DNA from: a bacterium
GTDB taxonomy: Bacteria > Myxococcota_A > UBA9042
Assembly (NCBI GenBank): GCA_030425545.1
Contig: JAUIAC010000015.1
Coordinates: 1 to 43,655, forward strand
Reading direction: 5' to 3'
Length of the DNA stretch: 43,655 nucleotides
Shown: positions 33,472 through 43,564 of the stretch, piece after piece
Position numbering within the stretch: the first letter of the stretch is position 1
Layout: every line of letters begins with the position of its first letter
The notes under the pieces: model-generated
What the model was told of the DNA's origin: nothing
What the model saw: only the letters and a program-made list of their open reading frames with translations
Database searches by the model: none
Made by a program: the position numbers and the translations under genes

Positions 33472-33669
33472 ACGCATGACGCAGGTCGAAGCCCGCGGAA
33501 CAAGGGAAGACCCCGCAAATCAGGGACTCGCGCGCCCCCGCTCGCGGCGCCACTGCGTCAGCCAGCCCTGGCCGCGTGCGTCAAAACGCGCCGCGCCCCG
33601 GCGAAGCGAGGCTCCACCGGGGCGCGGCTGCGAGACACGGTGCGCTCCCCGAGGGGCGCGCGTTCAACC

Positions 33670-35196
<1,527 letters not shown>

Positions 35197-35320
35197 GAGC
35201 GAGCTCCCAGTTCTCAGCCTGCTGTTTCCCCAGGTCTGGGGGCAGGTCAGGGTCAAGCCACCTCAGGGGAGGGGCGGCGCGCTTGTCGGGCTCGCTCAGC
35301 GCGAGCGCAGACCTGACGCG

Positions 35321-35359
35321 CGGTGCGCTAACCTAGCGCACCGGTCCACAGGGCGCCAA
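35321..35359 (-). promoter_or_regulatory. Predicted ompA-like promoter with -10 inside an inverted repeat
   Basis: CGGTGCGCTA (35321-35330) and TAGCGCACCG (35334-35343) form a perfect 10-bp inverted repeat with a 3-nt centre. On the minus strand its middle reads TAGGTT (35335-35330), a -10 preceded by an 18-bp spacer and TTGGCG (35359-35354). Start near 35323 would give a leader of about 127 nt to the GTG at 35196. A repressor on the repeat would cover the -10. Confidence 0.45.
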
Positions 35360-35671
35360 GCCCCCCTCAAGCCCGCCCGTTTCACCCCGGAGTTCGACGC
35401 GGTGCAGGTGACGGCGCAGGGCGGCGGTCTGGGCCAGACCGCGGCGCTGCGGGCCCTGAGCGCGGCGCAGCCTCGGCTCCGGCCCTGCCAGCGCCAGCGT
35501 CCGCGGGCCTCCCCGAGCTGACCGGAATTCGTGAAGAAACATGTGCCGACCGCGAGGCCGCCGCGCCAGGACAGGGCCCGCACGCGGCTGCTCCCGGGGC
35601 TCCGCGGCCCCTGCAGGTCGCTGGCCGACGCTCGCTTTGCGCCGATGCAGCCGCCCTTTGCGCCGCGGTGC

Positions 35672-35701
35672 TTGGGGAGCCTGCCCGCATTCTGCTAGGT
35701 T
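35672..35701 (+). promoter_or_regulatory. Predicted promoter of the IPT/TIG lipoprotein gene, near-leaderless
   Basis: TTGGGG (35672-35677), an 18-bp spacer and TAGGTT (35696-35701) precede the ATG at 35710 by 8 nt. Transcription would begin at or next to the start codon, and no proper SD is present. Confidence 0.45.
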
Positions 35702-35709
35702 CACGGGCC

Positions 35710-38700
35710 ATGACGACACCCCGTCTCCCACCTGTCGCCCCACAGACCGCCGCTCGCGGCGCGCGCCTCCGTGCGTGGCCCGAAGCTCGCGTCTGGCTGG
35801 GCGCCCTGGCCCTGCTGCTGGCCCTCGGCGCATGCAGCGCCGGGGACGCGCCGAGCGACGACGCGTCAACCCCGGCGGACGCCGCGGCCGCGGACGCGAG
35901 CGGCGACAGTGAGTCGGCGGACAGCGCGGCCGCTGGTGACGACGCCGGCGCGAGCGACAGCGGGCAGACCGACGTGCCCCCCGTCGCGAGCAAGCCCGTC
36001 ATCCTCTCCGTCACCCCCGAGCAGGGCCCCTCGACCGGGCTCACCGAGGTCGAGATCACCGGCATCGGCCTCGGCAGCGCGGTCAACGTCTTCTTCGCCG
36101 AGAGTCCTGGGGTCGACCTGCAGGTGGTCGACGACTACACCTTGCGTGTGCGCACGCCGCCGCGACCGGCGGGCCTGGTCGACCTGGCGGTGCGCATCAC
36201 AGACGCCGACGGCAACGCGAGCGACATCACGCTGCCCCTGGCCTTCCGCTACCTCGCCGACGTGCAGGTGCACCAGGTCTCTCCGAGCTCCGGCGACACG
36301 GCGGGCGGCAACCTGGTCACGGTCACGGGCAGCGGCTTCAGCGCCAACACGGCCTTCATCTTCGGCGACCGGCTCGCCATCGACCCGCTGGTGCTCGACG
36401 AGTTCTCGGCGTCGATGCACACCCCGCCCGGCAAGGCGGGCAAGGTGGACGTCATCGTCGCCAACGGGGACGGCGCAGCCAAGGCCAGCAAGGCGTTTCA
36501 GTACACGGCCAAGCCCGCGATCGCCTGGGTCGCGCCCGGCACCAGTCCGCTTGGCGGCGGGGTGACCCTCAAGCTCCACGGCACGGCGCTGCTGAGCGAC
36601 AGCGCCAGCGTGGCCGTGCTGGGCCCCAAGGACGGCGGCGGCACCAAGCCGTGGAAGGCGACCATCACCGGCAGCGCCACGGACGGCACCTGGCTCGAGG
36701 TCACCGCCCCCGCCATCGAGGAGGCGGGGAGCTACGACCTCGTCTACGCGCGAAAGGGGGCGGACACCACCGCAGCCAAGGCTGTGACCTACGCGCACTT
36801 TGTCGACCTCACCACCGGCGAGAAGGTCCCGAGCCAGATCGTCGCAGTCTCCCCCGCGAGCGCGCCGGTGAACGTCGAGCGCACGATCGCCGTGCACATC
36901 GCCGGCCCCATCGCCCGCCAGACCCAGGGCACGGTCGAGGTGCGGATGTCGGGCAAGAAGCTGCCCGTGCTCTGGCACGACGTCGGGCTCGGGGGCTCCA
37001 CCCAGACCGCGGCCACCATCGTGGTGCGCGCCGGCCCTGTGACCTGGTCCAACCCGCCGGTGACCGCCAACGTGCGGGTCGACGTGGGCTACGACGACGC
37101 CACGAAGAAGGGCGCGTTCACCTGGACCAAGCCCGTGCCGGTCATCGCCAAGGTCACGCCGGGAGAGCTCAGCGCCGCCGGGGGCACGCCTTTCACCGTG
37201 CACTGGGGGCCCGCCACGGCGGCCTTTGGCAGCGTGGTCGGCGTCCGGGTCGGCGCGCTCTTCGCCACCAAGGTCGCCGCGGGACCGGCGAGCAGCCACG
37301 CCGCGACCACGGTCACGGGGCTCGCGCCCAAGGGCAGCCCCGGCCCGGCAGACGTCCGCCTCATCTTGAGCAACGGCGACGCGATGCTCGCCGACGCGGT
37401 GGTCTACGGCAGCACCTTCGCCAGCGTGGCGGCCCTGACGCCCTCGCGCGGCAGCATCGCGGGCGGCAGCCTGGTCGACCTGGTGGGCACCGGGCTCGAC
37501 GACCTCGACCGCGTCTTCGTCGGCGGCAAGCAGGTCAAGGACCTGCAGGTGATGCACAGCGGTCTCGCGCGCTTCCGCACGCCGCGGGGCGAGCCGGGGC
37601 CGGCGACCCTGGAGGCGTGGTTCAAGAGCGGCCCGGCCAAGCAGCTGGAGAACGCGTACGTGTACTTCGACCCGATGTCGGGCAACTACGGCACCTGGGG
37701 CGACCCCATCGACCGCGACGTGAACGTGACGGTGCTGCAGGCCAACGCCGGCGGAGGTCGTGTGGACGACGCCTTGGTGGTGGTCGAGCGCGGCGACAAG
37801 GTGTGGACCGGCAAGACCAACGACGCCGGCCAGGTCACGGTGAGCGTCCCTGGGCTCACGGGCCCCGTCACCGTCAGCGCCAGCAAGCCCGGCTACACGG
37901 CGGCCTCGGTGGTGAAGGTGAGCGTGCGCAACGTCACGATTCGCCTGCGCAAGGTCGTCAGCCCCCCGCCGAGCAGCGGCAGCGGTGAGCCCCCGACCGG
38001 ACCGGAAGACGACCCCTTCCCGGACGGCGTCATCGAAGGCGTGGTGGTCAACGCGGCGAAGTACACCCAGCTGCCCATGGGCGACTGCGCCCAGCAGCCC
38101 GCGGTGGGCGGCAACTGCAAGCCCTGCAAGACCTCAGCCGACTGCTTTGGCGGCCAGAGCTGCGAGCTGCTGCGCGATCCGCTGCAGGGCTTCGATCTCG
38201 GGGCCGGGCTCGACGGCATCCCCGGCGCCAGCGAGTCCACGGGCACGGTCGCGGCCGGTCAGCAGCGCTACTGTGCGGCCGGCTGTGTGGAGGACAAGGA
38301 CTGCCCCGGCGACTTCGAGTGCCGCGCCGTGAGCCTGGCGGCCAACGCGCCGATCTACCGGTGCACGCCGCGCATCGGCAAGGCGCAGACACGCTGTGTC
38401 ACCAGCTCCCCGTCGATGTGGGGCGGCAACCCCAACCCCGGCAGCGGCTGGATCGCGGACAGCGAGGGCAAGTTCAAGATCGACTCGCGGCTGGGCGACG
38501 TGGCGGTGGCCTGCCGCGCCGGCTACGTCGAGAAGTTCACCGGCAAGTTCGTCCCGCTGATGCTGGGGCTGACGCGCAACCTGCACGTGTTCCCCGGCGC
38601 GACGGTCAAGGGCGTCAAGGTCATGCTGACCACGCCCATGACCCGGACGGTGCGGGTGCGGCTCGACCGCCTGCCCATGGGCAACGATGTCATCGGTAAC

Positions 38701-40299
38701 ATGCGCTACATGTACGCCGCGCTGAACCTCGACCCCGAGGGCTACATCTTGACCGCGGACGTGGAGACCACGCTGCACACCGACGTGCTGGAGCTGCCAC
38801 GGCAGCCGTCGACCTTCGCGGGGGATCTGAACGGCGTCAGCTACGACCTCTACGGCGGGTTGGCGAGCCCCACGGGCGGGTCGCCCACCACCGTCGCCGC
38901 GCGTGAAGACGTCAAACCCACGGACGCGGACCACCTCGCCTTCTGGCCGACGGGCAGCAGCAAGCCGGGCAAGGCCGACGCCTGGTCAGTGCCCGTGCTG
39001 GCGATGCACACCGACGGCTACTCGACCGTGGCCGTGGGCGACAAGGGGTGGATCGGCGTGTGGGGCGCGGGCGCCTTCACCCAGCAGCAGAGCCCCACGA
39101 AGCGCGACCTGCACGCGGTGTGGATGGACCCGGCCGGCAGCGGCGACGGCTGGGCAGGCGGCGACTACGGCACCCTGCTCCGGCGCAACAACCTCACCGG
39201 CTGGCAGGCCTTCGACTCGCCGGTGGCCCAGCCGCCCGTGGGCGCGGCGTCGGACGCCTGGACCGTGCGCGCGATCCACGGCCGCAACGCCAGCGACGTG
39301 TGGCTGCTGAGCGGCCGCAACCAGCTCTACCACTGGGACGGCAAGGGCTGGGCCGGCCCCTTCGCCGGGCCGCTGGCGCCGCCGAAGCCGAAGCCCAACA
39401 CCTGGGGCCCGTGGCAGGACGACGCCCGACTGCGCGCGCTCTTTCACGCCAACGACGGCACGCTGCTCGTCGTGGGCGACAAGGGCGCCGTGATGCGGGG
39501 GACCTGGCTGCCGAGCGTCGGCGGCATCGGCTGGCAGACCGTGCAGAGCCTGACCAACCACAGCTTGCACGCGGTGTGGGGCCTGAACGCCGAGGACTTC
39601 TGGGTGGCAGGCGACGCCGGCACCCTGGCCCACTACGCCGGCGGCAAGATGGTCAAGCTGCACACTGGCGTGCTGCTGCCCTTCTACGCCCTCGCGGGCA
39701 CGCCGTCCGGGCTGCACGCGGTCGGCGGGCTGGGCTCGTGGGTGACCGTCGACCTGGCGGGCAAGCTGAGCGACCGCTCCATGAGTGACCTGTCCGTCGA
39801 CCTGCACGGCGTGGCGCAGGTCGCCGGGGGCCTCGTCGCGGCGGGGCAGCCGATGGTGGTCATGGGGCCCTACCTGGAGCTGCCCTACATCACCGAGCCG
39901 AAGATCAACGGCACCATCGGCAAGTGGCTGCGGTGGACCGCCAAGCCGGGGGTGACGCCGACCTTGCACATGGTGCGCATCACCGACTACAGCTACCGCA
40001 CGCTCTGGGAGCTCTACGTCAAGGGCGACGTCAACGAGGTGAAGCTGCCCGACTTTGAGAAGCTCGGCTCGTTTTCACCGCTACCAGGGGGCAAGATGCG
40101 GGTGCGGCTGTGGCGCATCTACGCGCCGGGGCTCGACATCGATCACTACAATCACAAGCAGTTGAACGTATGGAAGTGGATCAGCTACGCCTACAACTGG
40201 GTGCTCACGGACCAGCCGACCGACCTCTCGGGGGTGGGACTGCCGCCGCCGAGCGTGCCGGGCGGCGCGGAGATCCCGAAGCTGCCCCCGCCGCCTTGA
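35710..40299 (+). CDS. Large IPT/TIG-domain lipoprotein with Cys-rich and propeller regions
   Basis: This is a 1529-residue protein. ATG at 35710 starts a signal peptide with lipobox LGA-C42, then an Asp/Ser/Ala-rich linker. Five IPT/TIG Ig-like domains can be seen by their openings: VILSVTPEQGPSTGLTEVEITG, VHQVSPSSGDTAGGNLVTV, IAWVAPGTSPLGGGVTL, VIAKVTPGELSAAGGTPF and VAALTPSRGSIAGGSLVDL (about 97-660). About 670-755 is a carboxypeptidase-regulatory-like beta sandwich. About 790-895 is Cys-rich (CKPCKTSADC, CVEDKDCPGDFEC), typical of myxobacterial surface proteins. About 1077-1386 is a propeller with DVWLLSGRNQLYHWDGKGW and LHAVWGLNAEDFWVAGDAG blades. It is most likely a surface-displayed binding protein. 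Its stop overlaps the start of the next gene. Confidence 0.78.
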   Translation: MTTPRLPPVAPQTAARGARLRAWPEARVWLGALALLLALGACSAGDAPSDDASTPADAAAADASGDSESADSAAAGDDAGASDSGQTDVPPVASKPVILSVTPEQGPSTGLTEVEITGIGLGSAVNVFFAESPGVDLQVVDDYTLRVRTPPRPAGLVDLAVRITDADGNASDITLPLAFRYLADVQVHQVSPSSGDTAGGNLVTVTGSGFSANTAFIFGDRLAIDPLVLDEFSASMHTPPGKAGKVDVIVANGDGAAKASKAFQYTAKPAIAWVAPGTSPLGGGVTLKLHGTALLSDSASVAVLGPKDGGGTKPWKATITGSATDGTWLEVTAPAIEEAGSYDLVYARKGADTTAAKAVTYAHFVDLTTGEKVPSQIVAVSPASAPVNVERTIAVHIAGPIARQTQGTVEVRMSGKKLPVLWHDVGLGGSTQTAATIVVRAGPVTWSNPPVTANVRVDVGYDDATKKGAFTWTKPVPVIAKVTPGELSAAGGTPFTVHWGPATAAFGSVVGVRVGALFATKVAAGPASSHAATTVTGLAPKGSPGPADVRLILSNGDAMLADAVVYGSTFASVAALTPSRGSIAGGSLVDLVGTGLDDLDRVFVGGKQVKDLQVMHSGLARFRTPRGEPGPATLEAWFKSGPAKQLENAYVYFDPMSGNYGTWGDPIDRDVNVTVLQANAGGGRVDDALVVVERGDKVWTGKTNDAGQVTVSVPGLTGPVTVSASKPGYTAASVVKVSVRNVTIRLRKVVSPPPSSGSGEPPTGPEDDPFPDGVIEGVVVNAAKYTQLPMGDCAQQPAVGGNCKPCKTSADCFGGQSCELLRDPLQGFDLGAGLDGIPGASESTGTVAAGQQRYCAAGCVEDKDCPGDFECRAVSLAANAPIYRCTPRIGKAQTRCVTSSPSMWGGNPNPGSGWIADSEGKFKIDSRLGDVAVACRAGYVEKFTGKFVPLMLGLTRNLHVFPGATVKGVKVMLTTPMTRTVRVRLDRLPMGNDVIGNMRYMYAALNLDPEGYILTADVETTLHTDVLELPRQPSTFAGDLNGVSYDLYGGLASPTGGSPTTVAAREDVKPTDADHLAFWPTGSSKPGKADAWSVPVLAMHTDGYSTVAVGDKGWIGVWGAGAFTQQQSPTKRDLHAVWMDPAGSGDGWAGGDYGTLLRRNNLTGWQAFDSPVAQPPVGAASDAWTVRAIHGRNASDVWLLSGRNQLYHWDGKGWAGPFAGPLAPPKPKPNTWGPWQDDARLRALFHANDGTLLVVGDKGAVMRGTWLPSVGGIGWQTVQSLTNHSLHAVWGLNAEDFWVAGDAGTLAHYAGGKMVKLHTGVLLPFYALAGTPSGLHAVGGLGSWVTVDLAGKLSDRSMSDLSVDLHGVAQVAGGLVAAGQPMVVMGPYLELPYITEPKINGTIGKWLRWTAKPGVTPTLHMVRITDYSYRTLWELYVKGDVNEVKLPDFEKLGSFSPLPGGKMRVRLWRIYAPGLDIDHYNHKQLNVWKWISYAYNWVLTDQPTDLSGVGLPPPSVPGGAEIPKLPPPP

Positions 40300-41780
40300 C
40301 GCGGGCGCGCGCGACGTCGGCGCAGCGCAGGTTCGCGGTGCTGCTGGCCCTCGCGCTGAGCGCAGCGAACCCCGCCCACGCGGCGCCGAGCTCCGACCCG
40401 CCGAAGCCGACCGCCACGCCCGAGTCGAGGCCCGACACCAAGCCAGCCCCTGAGGCCGACCCAGAGCCGGCCGCCAAGCCGGAGGCCAAGCCGGTGGACT
40501 GGCGCGGGCTGGATCGCCTGGGTCCAGACGGCAAGCGGGTCAAGCGCGACAAGCCGCCGCCCAACCCGGTGCAGCAGCTGGTGCAGAACGCGCCCTACCG
40601 CGTGCATGTGGCGACGACCGACGGCACCGCCGTGAAGATCACCGACGCCTACACGCTGGAGCGCCGCCGTGTGTTCTCCGCGCCCGGGGTGGTCGGGCTG
40701 GCCTTCTCCAGCGACGGCCACTGGCTCTACGTGGCTCATGGCGCCGGGCGCGCCGTCGTGGTCTCGGCCGTGGCGGTGCGCAGCGCCAAGGCGCGACGCC
40801 TGGCCACCCTGACCCTGGGCAAGGGCGAGGCCCTGGCGGAGCTCCGCGGCCACGGCAAGGCCGACGCGCCCGGCTTCACGGCGCTCTTGGGGCGCGGCAA
40901 GCCCTGGCGGCCCGACGCGCCCTGCAGCCGGTGGCGTGGGCTGCGAGCGGTCCGGTGGCGCACCGTCCGCGGCGCGCTCAAGTCCGACGCGCCCAGCGAC
41001 CTCAGCGTGCTGCGCTTCCCCACCCGCACGCGGCAGGTGTCGCCGAACACCCGCTACACCGTCGAGCTGGACGGGGGGCTCAAGATTCACGGGCGCTTCG
41101 GCGGCGGCAACAAGGTCTCACGCCTCGACAAGGGCGCCCTGCCCCGCGGCAGCTTCGCGCTGCGGTGGGCCCGCGACAGCCGCGGCGTGTTCGTGGTGCA
41201 GCGCCGCGCCAGGCGCGACGGCTGCGCGCACCTGAAGGGCATCGCCGGCTTTCGCCAACCCGCGTCCCAGTACGCCAGCTGGAAGACGCAGCGACACTGG
41301 CCGCGGTGGGTGGCGCCAGGCGATGTGCAGCTCGTGCGCGGCGACCTGGGGCATCAGGACCTGAGCTGGTCGCCGGACGGCATGCGCATGGTCGGTGTGA
41401 CCGCCGCCGGGGTCGTGTTGGTGGAGCCGACGCCGCGCGGGGAGGCCCACGTCGTCCAGATTGCGCCGCCGAGCGCGGCCTGGCCGGCGGTGCGACCCGG
41501 CGTGCGCAGCCTGGCCATGGGCAAGGGCGCGCTGCGCCACGCCGAGATCTTGCTGGAGCAGGGGCAGCTCGACGCGGCCGCCAAACGGCTCGCCGGCGGC
41601 GAGGCGGGGCCGGAGAAGGCGCGGCTGGCCGCGCGCCTGGAGAAGCTCCGGCGCGTGCGCGCGCGGCGAGCGGCCGAGTTCGCCGCGAAGGCGCCAGGCG
41701 CCGCGGCGACGCCCGGCGACGCGCCGCCCAAGGCACCCGCCGGCGCGGCGCCCCCACCCACGCCCCCGACGGGTGGCTAG
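40296..41780 (+). CDS. Exported partner of the IPT/TIG lipoprotein, unknown function
   Basis: This is a 494-residue protein. The best start is TTG at 40296, overlapping the upstream stop as TTGA: it gives RRFAVLLALALSAANPAHA-A, a proper signal peptide with basic residues, whereas the next in-frame GTG lacks them. Translation is probably coupled. After a Pro/Lys/Glu linker (about 35-90) comes a domain with propeller-like strands (APYRVHVATTDGTAVKITDAY, VVGLAFSSDGHWLYVAHGAGRAVVVS) and later DLSWSPDGMRMVGVTAAGVVLVEP. Between these are two or three Cys that may pair. A short helical segment (ALRHAEILLEQGQLDAAAKRL) resembles a TPR, and the tail is Pro/Ala-rich. The TAG stop lies in the left arm of the hairpin element. 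Function is unknown. Confidence 0.65.
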   Translation: MTRARATSAQRRFAVLLALALSAANPAHAAPSSDPPKPTATPESRPDTKPAPEADPEPAAKPEAKPVDWRGLDRLGPDGKRVKRDKPPPNPVQQLVQNAPYRVHVATTDGTAVKITDAYTLERRRVFSAPGVVGLAFSSDGHWLYVAHGAGRAVVVSAVAVRSAKARRLATLTLGKGEALAELRGHGKADAPGFTALLGRGKPWRPDAPCSRWRGLRAVRWRTVRGALKSDAPSDLSVLRFPTRTRQVSPNTRYTVELDGGLKIHGRFGGGNKVSRLDKGALPRGSFALRWARDSRGVFVVQRRARRDGCAHLKGIAGFRQPASQYASWKTQRHWPRWVAPGDVQLVRGDLGHQDLSWSPDGMRMVGVTAAGVVLVEPTPRGEAHVVQIAPPSAAWPAVRPGVRSLAMGKGALRHAEILLEQGQLDAAAKRLAGGEAGPEKARLAARLEKLRRVRARRAAEFAAKAPGAAATPGDAPPKAPAGAAPPPTPPTGG

Positions 41781-41936
41781 CAGACTGCGACTTCTCTCCG
41801 TTCTTGCGGCCACGCTGGTCAGTCTGCTGGGAAGGGGAAGCCACGGCTTGCCGTGGCTGGGGGCGCTCGTAGCCCCCCCAAGAGACAGAAAAGCTAGCAG
41901 ATTGCGGCGACAATCAATTTCGCCGCAGTCTGCTAG
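41777..41936. repeat. 160-bp element with perfect 13-bp terminal inverted repeats and four hairpins
   Basis: The ends CTAGCAGACTGCG (41777-41789) and CGCAGTCTGCTAG (41924-41936) are perfect inverted repeats. Inside, four stem-loops follow one another: 41777-41829 (11-bp stem, one mismatch, ends repeat-derived), 41839-41858 (AGCCACGGC/GCCGTGGCT), 41859-41877 (GGGGGC/GCCCCC with a 7-nt loop) and 41894-41936 (17-bp stem, one mismatch, 9-nt loop). The unit CTAGCAGAYTG occurs four times in alternating orientation. The left end supplies the TAG stop codon of the preceding gene. It could be a MITE- or REP-like element, a structured RNA or a processing signal; no transposase is near. Confidence 0.7.
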
Positions 41937-42177
41937 GAGTGGGTAGCGCATCGGAGCCCCGAGGGGCTTCGCGCGATGACCATCACGGACCCCTTGGGGC
42001 CACGTTCTGCAGCGCCGCCGCAGGGGCGAAACGGAGCGCCTACGGTTGACCGCGGAAGGCCCCTGAGCTAGACGTTTTCGTCCGGCGAGCGGCGCGATCC
42101 GCGCCCCTGTGCGCCGGCCCTGCTGACCCCGCAGCGGCGCGTCCTGCGCAGGCTGCATCCCACAAGAGGAAGGCCCC
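41937..42177. other. Upstream region of the citrate synthase gene
   Basis: This is the remainder of the 397-bp gap after the hairpin element. It holds a short AGCCCC/GGGGCT hairpin near 41955-41968, the predicted promoter at 42046-42074 and a roughly 97-nt GC-rich leader. No gene is seen. Confidence 0.4.
42046..42074 (+). promoter_or_regulatory. Predicted promoter of the citrate synthase gene
   Basis: TTGACC (42046-42051), a 17-bp spacer and TAGACG (42069-42074) form a good sigma-70-like pair, similar to the TTGACG/TAGCCT pair of the acyl-CoA operon. Start near 42081 gives a leader of about 97 nt to the ATG at 42178, which has an AGAGGAAGG site. Confidence 0.55.
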
Positions 42178-43488
42178 ATGAGCACCAGCCTGAAGAGCCG
42201 GCTCGCCGAGAAGATCCCCGCTTGGCGCGCCGATGTCCGCACCCTGGCCAAAGAGCACGGCGACGTGGTCTTGGGCGAGGCCACCGTCGGCAAGGCGCTG
42301 ACGGGCATGCGCGGGCTCAAGGCGCTGGTGTGCGACACGTCGTACCTCGACCCCATGGAGGGCATTCGCTTCCGGGGCTACACCATCCCCGAGTCGCGCG
42401 CCGCGTTGCCGAAGCCGGCCGCCGGTCTCGAGGCCTACCCCACCGGGCTGTGGTTCCTGCTGCTCACGGGCGACCTGCCGACCGAGGCCGAGGTGGCCGA
42501 GCTCGAGGCCGACCTGGCGTCGCGCGCGACGGTGCCTGACTACGTCTTCGCCGCCCTCGACGCGCTGCCCACGGACACCCACCCGATGGTGCAGTTCTCC
42601 ACCGCCATCACGGTCATGAGCAACGAGTCGAAGTTCGCCAAGGCCTACGCCGAGGGGCTCGGCAAGGGCGACTACTGGCAGCCCACGCTCGAGGACGCGC
42701 TCGACCTCATCGCGCGCCTGCCGGTGGTGGCCGCGTACATCTACCGCCGCGCCTACAAGGGTGGCGGGCGCATCGAGGCCGACCCCAACAAGGACTGGGG
42801 CGCCAACTTCGCGCACATGATGGGCGTGGACAACGCGCAGTACGAAGACCTGATGCGGCTCTACCTGCTGATCCACACCGACCACGAGGGCGGCAACGTG
42901 TCGGCCCACACGTCGCACGTGGTCAGCTCGGCGCTGTCCGACGTGTACCTGTCGGTGGCCGCGGGCATCAACGGGCTCGCCGGCCCGCTGCACGGCCTGG
43001 CGAACCAGGAGTGCCTGAAGTGGCTCAACACGCTCATGGCGCACTTCGGCGGCAACGTGCCGACCGAGGAGCAGGTGCGTGAGTACGCCTGGGACACGCT
43101 CAACGCCCGCCGCGTCATCCCCGGCTTCGGCCACGCCGTGTTGCGCAACACCGACCCGCGCTACATCGCGCAGCGCGAATACAGCCTGGCCAAGGGCATG
43201 GGCGAGCACCCGGTCGTGGCGACGGTGCACCGGCTCTTCGACGTGATCCCCGGCGTGCTCAAGGAGCACGGCAAGGCCAAGAGCCCGTGGCCCAACGTCG
43301 ACGCCCACTCGGGTGCGCTGCAGGTCTACTACGGTGTGACCGAGGCTGACTTCTACACCGTGCTCTTCGGCGTCTCGCGCGCCATGGGCATCACCTCGCA
43401 GATCGTCTGGGACCGGGCCATGGGCTCGAGCCTGGAGCGGCCGAAGTCGGTGACGGTGGCCATGCTCAAGGAAGCCGCCGGCATCTGA
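42178..43488 (+). CDS. gltA: Citrate synthase, eukaryote/mitochondrial-like type
   Basis: This is a 436-residue enzyme; ATG has AGAGGAAGG upstream. It condenses oxaloacetate and acetyl-CoA to citrate. The catalytic triad is complete and numbered almost as in the pig enzyme: His272 (GPLHGLANQE), His319 (PGFGHAVLR) and Asp375 (NVDAHSGAL). LIHTDHEGGNVSAHTSHVVSSALSD, HPMVQFSTAITVMSNESKFAKAY and LIARLPVVAAYIYRR are much closer to mitochondrial citrate synthase than to the hexameric, NADH-inhibited GltA of Escherichia coli. Eukaryote-like citrate synthases are known from Geobacteraceae, so this is not unique. It is monocistronic with its own promoter and a strong hairpin after the stop. The symbol gltA is used by function. 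Confidence 0.93.
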   Translation: MSTSLKSRLAEKIPAWRADVRTLAKEHGDVVLGEATVGKALTGMRGLKALVCDTSYLDPMEGIRFRGYTIPESRAALPKPAAGLEAYPTGLWFLLLTGDLPTEAEVAELEADLASRATVPDYVFAALDALPTDTHPMVQFSTAITVMSNESKFAKAYAEGLGKGDYWQPTLEDALDLIARLPVVAAYIYRRAYKGGGRIEADPNKDWGANFAHMMGVDNAQYEDLMRLYLLIHTDHEGGNVSAHTSHVVSSALSDVYLSVAAGINGLAGPLHGLANQECLKWLNTLMAHFGGNVPTEEQVREYAWDTLNARRVIPGFGHAVLRNTDPRYIAQREYSLAKGMGEHPVVATVHRLFDVIPGVLKEHGKAKSPWPNVDAHSGALQVYYGVTEADFYTVLFGVSRAMGITSQIVWDRAMGSSLERPKSVTVAMLKEAAGI

Positions 43489-43506
43489 CCGAGCGCTGAA
43501 CGCACC

Positions 43507-43547
43507 CCACGCGCCTGCCGGCCAACCGGTGGGCGCGTGGTGGTTTT
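43507..43547. terminator. Terminator hairpin between citrate synthase and AraC-type gene
   Basis: CCACGCGCC and GGCGCGTGG (outer 9-bp stem) enclose an inner CCGG/CCGG stem with a CCAA loop (43507-43540). TGGTTTT follows on the plus strand, making it the best intrinsic terminator in the window. It lies between two convergent genes and may serve both. Confidence 0.65.
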
Positions 43548-43564
43548 GGCGCGGGGGCAGGGCC

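Larger units (their letters stand above)
35197..35709. other. 513-bp divergent intergenic region
   Basis: This lies between the OmpA-like gene (minus) and the IPT/TIG lipoprotein gene (plus). It holds a promoter and inverted repeat for the former and a promoter for the latter, listed separately. Short open frames on both strands have neither ribosome sites nor recognisable products. No RNA gene is apparent. Confidence 0.5.

Noticed and set aside
35296..35583. Small minus-strand gene in the 513-bp gap
   Set aside because: The open frame has no ribosome site, a composition like the other shadow frames, and would overlap the predicted ompA promoter.
41777..41936. tRNA or other standard RNA gene in the structured element
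   Set aside because: It has four stems in a row but no cloverleaf, anticodon arm or T-loop consensus; the terminal inverted repeats fit a mobile or REP-like element better.
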